Source of the DNA: Oceanobacillus zhaokaii
Lineage (GTDB): Bacteria; Bacillota; Bacilli; Bacillales; Amphibacillaceae
DNA length: 64,000 nt
Direction: 5' to 3'
NCBI RefSeq assembly: GCF_003352005.1
Contig: NZ_CP024848.1
Span: 195,001 to 259,000, forward strand
The notes under the pieces are model-generated. The model ran no database searches and was not told where the DNA came from. It saw nothing but the letters and a program-made list of their open reading frames with translations. How positions within the stretch are numbered: position 1 is the first letter of the stretch; each line of letters opens with the position of its first letter. Positions 55,342 to 63,213 of this stretch are shown here, in pieces. The translations under genes were made by a program, and so were the position numbers.

Positions 55342-56604
55342 ATGAAAAGATTTAAATTGAGTCTAGCTACTCAAATTTTTATTGGTCTTATTTTAGGAAT
55401 TATTGTTGGTGGTATTTTCTACGGAAATGAATCGGCGCAAAGTATCTTACAACCATTTGGCGATCTGTTTATCCGTTTAATTAAAATGATTGTTGTTCCA
55501 ATTGTACTATCTACTATTATCGTTGCAATTGCTGGTGTTGGAGATTTGAAATCTGTTGGTAAGCTTGGTGGTAAAGCACTGACTTATTTCATCAGTATGA
55601 CATTGGTTGCAATCGGGGTTGGACTAATTGCCGGTAATGTATTCCAGCCTGGTGCTGGACTAAATATGGAAAGCCTGGAGCAAGGTGACATTTCAGGCTA
55701 TGTCGAAACATCGGAAGAGCAAGAAGGCAAGACGATAGCTGATACCCTATTGCATATTGTACCTACAAATCCAGTACAAGCAATGGTTGAAGGCGATATG
55801 CTAGCGATTATCTTCTTTGCTGTAGTATTGGGACTTGGAATCGCAGCAATTGGAGAAAAAGGAAAACCAGTACTGCGGTTCTTCGAAGGTATGGCAAATG
55901 CTATGTTCTATGTTACAAACCTATTTATGAAGTATGCACCAATTGGTGTATTTGCCTTAATTGGTGTAACGATTTCTAAGTATGGTTTCACTTCACTGAT
56001 TCCATTAGGCAAATTAGCCCTTACCGTATATGGAACGATGATTTTCTTTGTAATTGTAGTGCTAGGTTTAATGGCCAGAATTGTTGGAGTTAATATCTTC
56101 AAAATATTAAAGTTGATTAAGGAAGAATTAATTTTGGCATTTTCAACAGCAAGCTCGGAAACAGTACTTCCGAGAATTATGGACAAAATGGAGCAAGCAG
56201 GGAGCCCGAAACACATTGCTTCGTTCGTTATTCCAACGGGTTACTCCTTTAACTTGGATGGATCTGTTTTATATCAAGCAATTGCATCATTATTTATTGC
56301 ACAAATGTTTGGTATAGAATTAAGCATAGGACAACAAATTACATTAATGTTAGTTTTGATGGTTACATCTAAAGGAATGGCTGGAGTTCCAGGAGTATCC
56401 TTTGTAGTGTTACTAGCTACATTTAGTACGATTGGATTACCTGCTGCAGGATTAGCGTTTATTGCTGGTATCGATCGTATTCTTGATATGGGACGTACCG
56501 CTGTTAACGTGGTAGGGAACTCAATTGCAGCACTTGTAGTTGCTAAATGGGAAGGTCAATTAAATCCTCCAGTTGAAGAAAAGGTAGTTAAAAAAGCGAT
56601 ATAA
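55342..56604 (+). CDS. Dicarboxylate/amino acid:cation symporter (DAACS, GltT/DctP-like)
   Basis: The 420-aa protein has the DAACS (SLC1) architecture: IKMIVVPIVLSTIIVAIAGV, the serine-rich AFSTASSETVLPRIMDKMEQ (HP1), IPTGYSFNLDGSVLYQAIAS, and AGVPGVSFVVLLATFSTIGL (HP2), ending in GIDRILDMGRTAVNVVGNS. Such symporters import glutamate, aspartate or C4-dicarboxylates with Na+/H+. Control by c-di-AMP would tie uptake of a major osmolyte anion to K+/turgor status. Confidence 0.95.
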   Translation: MKRFKLSLATQIFIGLILGIIVGGIFYGNESAQSILQPFGDLFIRLIKMIVVPIVLSTIIVAIAGVGDLKSVGKLGGKALTYFISMTLVAIGVGLIAGNVFQPGAGLNMESLEQGDISGYVETSEEQEGKTIADTLLHIVPTNPVQAMVEGDMLAIIFFAVVLGLGIAAIGEKGKPVLRFFEGMANAMFYVTNLFMKYAPIGVFALIGVTISKYGFTSLIPLGKLALTVYGTMIFFVIVVLGLMARIVGVNIFKILKLIKEELILAFSTASSETVLPRIMDKMEQAGSPKHIASFVIPTGYSFNLDGSVLYQAIASLFIAQMFGIELSIGQQITLMLVLMVTSKGMAGVPGVSFVVLLATFSTIGLPAAGLAFIAGIDRILDMGRTAVNVVGNSIAALVVAKWEGQLNPPVEEKVVKKAI

Positions 56605-56613
56605 TATATTTAA

Positions 56614-56659
56614 AAACACTCACAAATGTGGATAGGTTCATATTTGTGAGTGTTTTTTT
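56614..56659. terminator. Terminator after symporter gene
   Basis: AAACACTCACAAAT pairs with ATTTGTGAGTGTTT, followed by T. Confidence 0.88.
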
Positions 56660-56812
56660 GTTTCTTTCGGAGATTATAGTTACAGAAACAGTCAAGTCCA
56701 AAATATATTTGCCTTCTATTTGTAGGAATATTATGTATAATAAAATGTAGAGAATACCAATGCACTGTGCCTGAAATGCTTAATTTTATTAGAAGAGAGT
56801 GGGGGAAATCCA

Positions 56813-57283
56813 ATGTCTAATGATCCAGCAGCTTTACCAGAAAAAGCGAGAGAAGAGGATGCAAAGGTAGAGTTTGAAAGAAAGGAAGGAGAACCAACTT
56901 CAGCTTTCAAAGGGGCTTCCTGGGCAGCTTTATTTATAGGTGTTGCAGCTTATCTTATCGGTCTGTTTAACGCAACAATGGAACTGAATGAAAAAGGCTA
57001 TTATTTCGCAGTATTAGTGTTCGGGCTTTATTCAGCGGTATCTTTACAAAAAGCAGTTAGAGATAAAGAAGAAGGAATACCAGTAACCAATATTTATTTT
57101 GGTATAAGTTGGATTGCACTTATGATATCAATTTTATTAATTGGCATCGGTTTATACAATGCAGGAAGTATTATTTTGAGTGAAAAGGGGTTTTATGGGA
57201 TGGCATTTGTTCTTAGTTTATTTGCTGCTGTAACCGTTCAGAAGAATATTAGAGATACACAGAGAGCGAGAGAAAGAGACTGA
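56813..57283 (+). CDS. YiaA/YiaB-like inner membrane protein
   Basis: The 156-aa protein has a charged N-terminus (about 1-30) and four hydrophobic helices arranged as two YiaAB repeats: [19 protein letters not shown] with [18 protein letters not shown], then [20 protein letters not shown] with [19 protein letters not shown]. The repeats end in homologous RD/RDT motifs. Function unknown. AGAGAGTGGGGG precedes the ATG. Confidence 0.85.
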   Translation: MSNDPAALPEKAREEDAKVEFERKEGEPTSAFKGASWAALFIGVAAYLIGLFNATMELNEKGYYFAVLVFGLYSAVSLQKAVRDKEEGIPVTNIYFGISWIALMISILLIGIGLYNAGSIILSEKGFYGMAFVLSLFAAVTVQKNIRDTQRARERD

Positions 57284-57334
57284 GATATCCTCCGCTTATT
57301 AAGTTGTTGCACCTGAAATAAAGCTTCGGGGATT

Positions 57335-57373
57335 TACCCTTTTGGATAATTTTATCTAAAGGGGTATTTTTTT
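57335..57373 (+). terminator. Terminator of the CTTTGGA/TCTAAAGGGG family (copy 3)
   Basis: TACCCTTTTGGATA pairs with TATCTAAAGGGGTA, followed by seven T. It shares its sequence with hairpins at 43779 and 48364. Confidence 0.8.
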
Positions 57374-57417
57374 ATGCCTATTGCAGATTTGTAATCAAGT
57401 GTCCCTGCTGATAATAT

Positions 57418-57518
57418 TTAAAATATCAGTAAAATTTAACATATAGTACCTTGCATTGAACAGTACTGTATGATATATTTTTTTGGAAGGTACCTTTAAA
57501 ATATCAGTATTGTTTAAT
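57418..57518. promoter_or_regulatory. Promoter with candidate PadR operators
   Basis: TTGCAT (57451-57456) and TATATT (57474-57479) are 17 bases apart. The spacer holds the palindrome ACAGTACTGT. GTACCTT and AAGGTAC form an outer inverted repeat (near 57446 and 57488). A direct repeat TTTAAAATATCAGTA with TTTAA after it occurs at 57418 and 57496. All suit autoregulation by the PadR protein that follows. Confidence 0.6.
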
Positions 57519-57559
57519 GAATAGTAGTTAGTTGCTAAGGAAAGAGGTGTGATTCAAAA

Positions 57560-57883
57560 GTGAACGTACAATTTAAAAAAGGTGTATTAGAATTATGTGT
57601 TCTTGTACTTTTAGATAAGCAGGATCGCTATGGATATGAACTTGTGCAAAAGATATCAGAGCAGATTGATGTATCAGAGGGATCTGCATATCCACTATTA
57701 AGACGATTAACAAAAGAAGGTTACTTCACGACATACTTAAAGGAGTCTACTGAAGGACCACCAAGAAAGTATTACAAGTTAACTGACAGCGGCAGAACGT
57801 ATCTACATGACCTGCTTCAGGAGTGGAAAGAGTTCACAAATGGAGTAAATCAATTAATAAAGGAAGGTGTAAAAGGTGACTAA
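57560..57883 (+). CDS. PadR family transcriptional regulator
   Basis: The 107-aa protein is a short PadR: VQFKKGVLELCVLVLLDKQD, YGYELVQKISEQIDVSEGSA, YPLLRRLTKEGYFTTYLKES and GPPRKYYKLTDSGR, followed by one C-terminal helix. GTG start with AAGAGGTG upstream. It overlaps the next gene by 8 bases. It probably represses its own operon in response to envelope stress. Confidence 0.93.
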   Translation: MNVQFKKGVLELCVLVLLDKQDRYGYELVQKISEQIDVSEGSAYPLLRRLTKEGYFTTYLKESTEGPPRKYYKLTDSGRTYLHDLLQEWKEFTNGVNQLIKEGVKGD

Positions 57884-58436
57884 AAAGCAATTTCTTACTA
57901 AATTAAATGCATCTTTGAAGAAACTGCCACCAGAGGAAAGGCAGGATATTATGCAAGATATTGAAGAGTATTTCGCGATTGGATCAGAAGAAGGAAAGTC
58001 TGAAGAACAAATAGCCACTTCACTTGGCTCCCCCGAACAAATTGCAAAAGAGCTGGTGGCAACACATCGTGTTGAAAAAGTTGAGGAAACTACTTCAACA
58101 GGTAATATAATCCGTGCAGTTTGGGCTGTCATTGGATTAGGATTTTTTAACCTTGTCATTGTATTAGGACCATTTGTCGCTTTAGCGGGGGTTATTATTG
58201 CCGGCTGGTTAATGGGAGTTTCATTTGTCGTTTCACCGATACTCGTATTAATAAATGTATTTATACACCCCGAGGTTTTTGAATTATTTGACCTGTTCTT
58301 TTCTATTGGTCTTGCTGGGATTGGTCTATTCATTGCAATCGGAATGTTCTTCGCAACTCGTGCTATAAAAAATGGATTTGTCCGTTATTTAAAATACAAT
58401 GTAGGACTTGTGAAGGGGGGCTTAAAGCATGCTTAA
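57876..58436 (+). CDS. DUF1700 (HAAS-domain) membrane protein
   Basis: The 186-aa protein has the HAAS N-terminus (FLTKLNASLKKLPPEERQDI, then EEYFAIGSEEGKSEEQIATS) and four hydrophobic helices at about 75-170. Such proteins are almost always encoded with PadR. GTG start within the PadR 3' end (AAGGAAGGTG upstream). Confidence 0.9.
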   Translation: MTKKQFLTKLNASLKKLPPEERQDIMQDIEEYFAIGSEEGKSEEQIATSLGSPEQIAKELVATHRVEKVEETTSTGNIIRAVWAVIGLGFFNLVIVLGPFVALAGVIIAGWLMGVSFVVSPILVLINVFIHPEVFELFDLFFSIGLAGIGLFIAIGMFFATRAIKNGFVRYLKYNVGLVKGGLKHA

Positions 58437-59232
58437 CATTAAAAAGATTTCTATTGTTGCTTTAGTTCTTTTATTAGTAGGTGTGACCGGGAGCCTTTTA
58501 ACAGTAAATGCAAAGAAACAATCGGAGCCGATCAAAGAAGAAAGAATCATTCAGGGTGAGGATTTTACCAATATTGATATTAAGGCCGACAACGCGGAGG
58601 TAGAAGTTTTCCCCACAAGTAATCATGCAGCCAAAGTTGAGTTAACAGGTGGAGATAAAAAGAGCAGAGCATATACCTTCGATGTTGATGTTCAAGAAAA
58701 TACACTCGCTGTTCTTTTAGATGAAAAAAATCTTAAATTCTATAACTTTAACTTTACAGAGTCGGCACTAGCTCTAAAAGTTTATGTACCTAAAAAATTG
58801 TATGAATCATTATTAGTAGAGGCCGCAAATGGAAGGATTAAAGCAGAAGAAATAGGTGTAGAAGCAGCAACGGTAAAAACGATTAATGGAACAATTGAAC
58901 TACAAGATTTACAAACCTCTACACTTCATGTCAGTTCAGATAATGGAAAAATCCTTCTACAAAACATAGAAGGGGATATTTCCGGAAATGTAATTAATGG
59001 AGAAATCGACTTTGTAACAGATCATTTAGACCGCAACATTGATTTTGAGAATCTGAACGGTAAAATCGGAATCCAAACTTTAAAGGAACCGAAAAATGCT
59101 ACGATCGATGTAGAAGTTGCTTTTGGGGGTGTTAATATATTTGGTGATTCTAAACGAAATGCTGTGTTCGGAAAGGGAGAAAACCTGATAAAATTATCTA
59201 CTCTGAATGGAGAAGTTACTGTTACGAAATAA
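58429..59232 (+). CDS. DUF4097 family beta-helix protein
   Basis: The 267-aa protein has an N-terminal membrane anchor or signal (about 5-27) and a DUF4097 right-handed beta structure with repeated VEAANGRIKAEEIG, ISGNVINGEIDF and FENLNGKIGIQTL units, each holding NG turns. It overlaps the DUF1700 gene by 8 bases. PadR-DUF1700-DUF4097 operons are linked to antimicrobial peptide and envelope stress in bacilli (LiaX/YvlB-type proteins). Confidence 0.9.
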   Translation: MLNIKKISIVALVLLLVGVTGSLLTVNAKKQSEPIKEERIIQGEDFTNIDIKADNAEVEVFPTSNHAAKVELTGGDKKSRAYTFDVDVQENTLAVLLDEKNLKFYNFNFTESALALKVYVPKKLYESLLVEAANGRIKAEEIGVEAATVKTINGTIELQDLQTSTLHVSSDNGKILLQNIEGDISGNVINGEIDFVTDHLDRNIDFENLNGKIGIQTLKEPKNATIDVEVAFGGVNIFGDSKRNAVFGKGENLIKLSTLNGEVTVTK

Positions 59233-59264
59233 GAAGAATAAGTCTAATAAAAAAAATAGACTGT

Positions 59265-59302
59265 GCCTCAAATCTTAGATACAATCTAAAGTTTGAGGCG
59301 CT
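59265..59302 (+). terminator. Terminator of PadR-DUF1700-DUF4097 operon
   Basis: GCCTCAAATCTTAGA pairs with TCTAAAGTTTGAGGC with one mismatch region, followed by GCTTTCTTTT. Confidence 0.8.
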
Positions 59303-59359
59303 TTCTTTTGACTAAATATACTCGGTGAGAAGATCAATTCCGTCTATTATCCGAATTTT

Positions 59360-60097
59360 TAACAAAGGATTATACTGTAAATTTTAATAGGGAACTCTAT
59401 AAAGATGTTAAAAAGATAATGAAAGAAAAAGGAGTTGAATTTGCTCCTGTTACTGGAAAGCAATGTGAACGTGTAGAAGAGTTGTTCGGCGAAGACTTAG
59501 AGAATCTATGGATATTAGGTGATAGTGCAACAAGAATCAAGCATAATGGGAAGTTTGTTTATGAATCCCTGCTAAGCAATGCTTGAGGAAATAAGCTTGG
59601 ATCATACCATTATTGCGTGTACTAGAAATGGTGCAGTAGTAAAAGATAACATCCCTCAAGAGGAAGCAGCTATTGTTAGAAGGTCCTATGCAAGAGTAAG
59701 ACAAGTATCTGATTTCAATGAAATTACAGATGACTTTGTAAAAATTTCGATTCATGATCCATTATTAAGATGTATGGTGACCAGGGAAAAACTATCTGGT
59801 TTTTTTGAGTCAGCATATATTGTTGCATCTGAAGCAGCCTGGATTGACATAGCTAATGCTAATGTTCATAAAGGTACAATTGTCGAATATCTGCAACGTT
59901 TATTAAATGTCGCTCCTGAAGAAACGCTTGCATTCGGAGATGGGGTACAATGATATAGAGATCATGACTCGCAGTACCTATAGTTTGATGTTCGAAATGC
60001 CGTACCAGAACTAAAAGATGCCGCTAATTTCATTACTCGCTCAAATGATGAGGACGCCGTAATGAGAACTATCATTCAATTGTTATCGTTACAATAA
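59360..60097 (+). pseudogene. HAD/Cof-type phosphatase, broken
   Basis: The reading starts inside the gene (YTVNFNRELYKDVKKIMKEK, GVEFAPVTGKQCERVEELFG) and stops at 59583. It continues in another frame from 59579 (SLDHTIIACTRNGAVVKDNI, ANVHKGTIVEYLQRLL, EETLAFGDGV) and in a third after 59947 (NDIEIMTRSTYSFDVRNAVP, DEDAVMRTIIQLLSLQ). All pieces belong to one Cof-type HAD hydrolase. The N-terminal DMDGT motif is absent, so it is clearly non-functional. Confidence 0.8.
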
Positions 60098-60374
60098 AAG
60101 AGGATAAGCCTATTGGCATGTGGCGATGGAGGAAATGATATTCAATGCTATAGCATGTAATGTAGATAGAAAAATGGGAGCGATGTTGTGAAAGAAAGCG
60201 TAAAGTATCGTTCGCCTTCTAATAATGATAGTGGTGTATTAGAAATAACTGATCAATATTTTTAAAATCAAGGTCCCTTTCAAAGTAATGAAATTATTAT
60301 TATTTAGGTATAATATTGATTTGTTACACAAAGAGCTAAGAGAATACAACTAGATTAGAAAGTAGGTTATTGAA

Positions 60375-60935
60375 ATGAAAACAGAAAAAGAAAAAATGGT
60401 GGCTGGAGAATTGTATAATCCTGCTGACCCAGTATTATTAATGGATCGTGAGGAAGCAAGACGTAGGGTTAGGATATATAATCAAACGTTAGAAACCGAA
60501 GAAGAAAAGCGAACAGAAATATTAAAAGGATTACTCGGATCGACTGGAGAAAACCTATCGATGGAGCCAAATATAAGATTTGATTATGGCTATAATACAC
60601 ACGTAGGAGAAAACTTTTATGCCAACTTTGACTGTACCATTTTAGATGTTAGTGAAGTGCGTTTTGGAGATAATTGTATGCTTGCTCCTGGTGTGCAGAT
60701 CTATACAGCAACACATCCACTTAATCCAACTGAACGTAATTCAGGCAAAGAATATGCCAAACCGATTACGATTGGGAACAATGTATGGATTGGGGGAAGT
60801 GCAATTATCAACCCAGGGGTAACAGTAGGGGATAACGTTGTAATTGCGTCAGGTTCAGTAGTTACTAAAGATGTACCGGAGAATGTTGTAGTTGGAGGTA
60901 ATCCTGCTAGAGTAATAAAACATATTGAAGTATAG
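60375..60935 (+). CDS. maa: Sugar O-acetyltransferase (maltose acetyltransferase-like)
   Basis: The 186-aa protein has the N-terminal Mac domain ([20 protein letters not shown]) and a left-handed beta helix with hexapeptide repeats ([33 protein letters not shown]). The catalytic His lies in [20 protein letters not shown]. It acetylates maltose, glucose or related sugars. It appears to stand alone. Confidence 0.93.
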   Translation: MKTEKEKMVAGELYNPADPVLLMDREEARRRVRIYNQTLETEEEKRTEILKGLLGSTGENLSMEPNIRFDYGYNTHVGENFYANFDCTILDVSEVRFGDNCMLAPGVQIYTATHPLNPTERNSGKEYAKPITIGNNVWIGGSAIINPGVTVGDNVVIASGSVVTKDVPENVVVGGNPARVIKHIEV

Positions 60936-61065
60936 AGTAGTCTTCTGCAGTCCACTACTGATATTATTTGAATAGCTATGAGAGATAAAGGGAATAAGGC
61001 AGATAGGAAAAATGAAACTTCATGTCATATAATATGAGGGTAGTAGATTGTTAGGAGATGAAAGT

Positions 61066-61734
61066 ATGACTATCTTAAAAAATGACTGGGAGCCAATATT
61101 AAAGGAGGAGTTTCAAAAAGACTATTATATAAGATTACATGCCTTTTTGAAGCAGGAATATAGTTCTTATACTGTATATCCGGAAATGCAAGATATTTTT
61201 AATGCGCTTCATTATACAGATTATCAAAATACAAAAGTTGTTATTCTAGGACAGGACCCATATCATGGCCCAAATCAAGCACAAGGTTTAAGTTTTTCCG
61301 TTAAACCTGAAGTACGTATACCACCTTCGTTAAAAAATATTTATAAGGAATTACATGATGATTTAGGTTTTCCAGCTCCTAATCATGGTAGTTTAATTAA
61401 TTGGGCCAAGCAAGGTGTTCTATTGTTGAACACAGTTTTAACAGTTAGGAAAGGGGAACCCAATTCCCATAAAGGAAAAGGTTGGGAATTATTTACCAAT
61501 GAGGTCATTAAGCAGGTATGTGCAAAAACAGATCCTGTGGTATTCATTCTTTGGGGCAAGCATGCCCAAGAAAAAGCGGAATTAATTACAGCATCCCAAC
61601 ATTTAATCATAAAATCTCCTCACCCAAGTCCCTTTTCTGCTAATCGAGGATTTTTTGGCAGCCGCCCATTTTCAAGAACAAACCAATTTTTGGAAGAGGC
61701 AGGACTTGCGCCGATTGACTGGAAGATTGAATAG
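61066..61734 (+). CDS. ung: Uracil-DNA glycosylase
   Basis: The 222-aa protein has the family 1 UDG motifs: [18 protein letters not shown] with catalytic Asp64, [12 protein letters not shown], and [14 protein letters not shown] with the catalytic His. It removes uracil from DNA. ATG 61066 is preferred (GGAGATG upstream) over the in-frame TTG at 61048. Confidence 0.97.
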   Translation: MTILKNDWEPILKEEFQKDYYIRLHAFLKQEYSSYTVYPEMQDIFNALHYTDYQNTKVVILGQDPYHGPNQAQGLSFSVKPEVRIPPSLKNIYKELHDDLGFPAPNHGSLINWAKQGVLLLNTVLTVRKGEPNSHKGKGWELFTNEVIKQVCAKTDPVVFILWGKHAQEKAELITASQHLIIKSPHPSPFSANRGFFGSRPFSRTNQFLEEAGLAPIDWKIE

Positions 61735-61818
61735 ATTAAACAAGGCTGATTTTTTAAGTCTCCACTATTCGAGTATGATTTATATTGAGTAGGTTAAAGT
61801 TTAGAAAACAGAAAATAC

Positions 61819-61857
61819 CAAGCAAAACCGATAAAAAAATGGTTTCGCTTGGTAGAC
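61819..61857. terminator. Bidirectional terminator between ung and the 3D-domain gene
   Basis: TACCAAGC and GCTTGGTA pair, with an inner AACC/GGTT stem, between convergent genes. Confidence 0.75.
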
Positions 61858-61918
61858 CTTCGTATTTGTCACATCTTTTCTTCCTTTATTTTTCTTTCCA
61901 GCTTAATTTTTCCCCCTG

Positions 61919-62443
61919 TTAATAACCCCACACTTTAACGTGTACTTGCTGCACTCCAAATTGTAATGCATCGTTTAAATCTTCCTTATAAATATCTAGA
62001 TGACCATTTGTAATTGCACTTCCACGATCTTCACAGACATAGGTTTCGTTCCATTTTGGGATATGTATTTTCGTGCCAAACGAGAGATCTTGCGGACATG
62101 CAATCGTACGTCCTTCTTGTACAACCTTTCCAGAAGCAGTGATGCCATAAGCGGGATCACCTGGAAGTTTTCCCGTAGATTCATAACCGGCTGTATAAGC
62201 TGTAATTGTATAAGGGACTCCATTTGCATCCGGGATTTTGATTGTTTGTCCTGCTGCAACATAATCTGGATTAATGATTGAAGAATTTGAAGCGATTAAA
62301 GTGTTTACATCAATTTGGTAATCGCGGGCTATGCTAAATAAACTATCACCTAATTGTACGGTATAGTTTTTTTCAGCATGAGCCGTTCCTGAAAAACAGA
62401 TAATTCCAATGATACATAAGATAGTCAGCCTGAGATACTTGAT
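61919..62443 (-). CDS. LysM and 3D-domain cell wall protein with apparent ATC start
   Basis: The open frame of 175 codons has a signal peptide (YLRLTILCIIGIICFSGTAH A), a LysM domain (about 28-72: YTVQLGDSLFSIARDYQIDV) and a C-terminal 3D domain with DPAYGITASG, FGTKIHIP and CEDRGSAI..GHLDIY, whose Asp residues mark the family. YocH/YuiC-like 3D proteins are muramidase-related wall enzymes. No ATG, GTG or TTG is available: GGAGG sits 7 bases before ATC (62443), with ATT at 62446 as alternative. Either a rare start or a mutated ATG. Confidence 0.8.
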   Translation of the reverse strand: MKYLRLTILCIIGIICFSGTAHAEKNYTVQLGDSLFSIARDYQIDVNTLIASNSSIINPDYVAAGQTIKIPDANGVPYTITAYTAGYESTGKLPGDPAYGITASGKVVQEGRTIACPQDLSFGTKIHIPKWNETYVCEDRGSAITNGHLDIYKEDLNDALQFGVQQVHVKVWGY

Positions 62444-62513
62444 AATAATTCCTCCTTTTCATCGTTAGTTACTCTATTACCCTTTAATTAATCATTCTTA
62501 AACAAATAAAAAA

Positions 62514-62557
62514 TAGAATCTCCTATTCTTAGCGTTCAGGAATAGGAGATTCTATTA
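62514..62557. terminator. Terminator after VOC gene
   Basis: AGAATCTCCTATTC pairs perfectly with GAATAGGAGATTCT around an 11-base loop, with T/A on both sides. Confidence 0.88.
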
Positions 62558-62567
62558 ATAATGAGCT

Positions 62568-62933
62568 TTACTTTGCAAATTCCAGTAATTCAATTTTGTT
62601 TCCAAATGGATCTTCAATTACTGTGAAATGTCCTGGCGGGCATTTCTGGGGAGTTTCATACAATAACTTAGCACCTTTTTCTTTTAAATAGAGAATGTCA
62701 GATTGAATATCCTCTGTTTTTAAGCCAATTACTACCTGTGAGTTATCTTCGTAGACTAGTGTATTTGGATTCGATACTTTTTCGAGAATAATAGGAAACC
62801 CCTCTAGACTCAATTCCACAATATCATCACCATACGCTCGTTCTACTTTAAAATTGAGAGTTTCACAATAAAAATGCTTTGCAGTTTCAATATCTTGGAT
62901 TTTAATTGATATCATACATAAGCTGCTGTTCAT
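62568..62933 (-). CDS. VOC family protein
   Basis: The 121-aa protein starts CMISIKIQDIETAKHFYCET and ends CPPGHFTVIEDPFGNKIELL, the usual VOC/glyoxalase frame with the C-terminal metal-type Glu. Substrate unknown. It ends just before a strong terminator. Confidence 0.85.
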   Translation of the reverse strand: MNSSLCMISIKIQDIETAKHFYCETLNFKVERAYGDDIVELSLEGFPIILEKVSNPNTLVYEDNSQVVIGLKTEDIQSDILYLKEKGAKLLYETPQKCPPGHFTVIEDPFGNKIELLEFAK

Positions 62934-63213
62934 TGCTTATCCCTTCTTCCATTTATTTTTAAGTCTATTAAGTCTATTAAGTAAATTTCGTCAATGAATC
63001 CTTGTAATCCTGCCTGTTATTCATTTAATTTTCCAGATGGGTTAGTTAATTGTCCTATTTATTATTGAGCATATTAACTTTGAGTCAAAAAACTCATGAT
63101 AAATACATAGACTTTTAAGCTTATATTTTCTATGATAAAAGTAGAATAGACTAATCTACATCAGTTTGCCAAGAAAGTGAAATTTCTTGATGATAGATAC
63201 AGGAGGAAAATTA

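Noticed and set aside
60188..60265. GTG-started 25-codon ORF after GGGAG
   Set aside because: Too short and unlike any known protein; it follows the HAD pseudogene and is probably debris.
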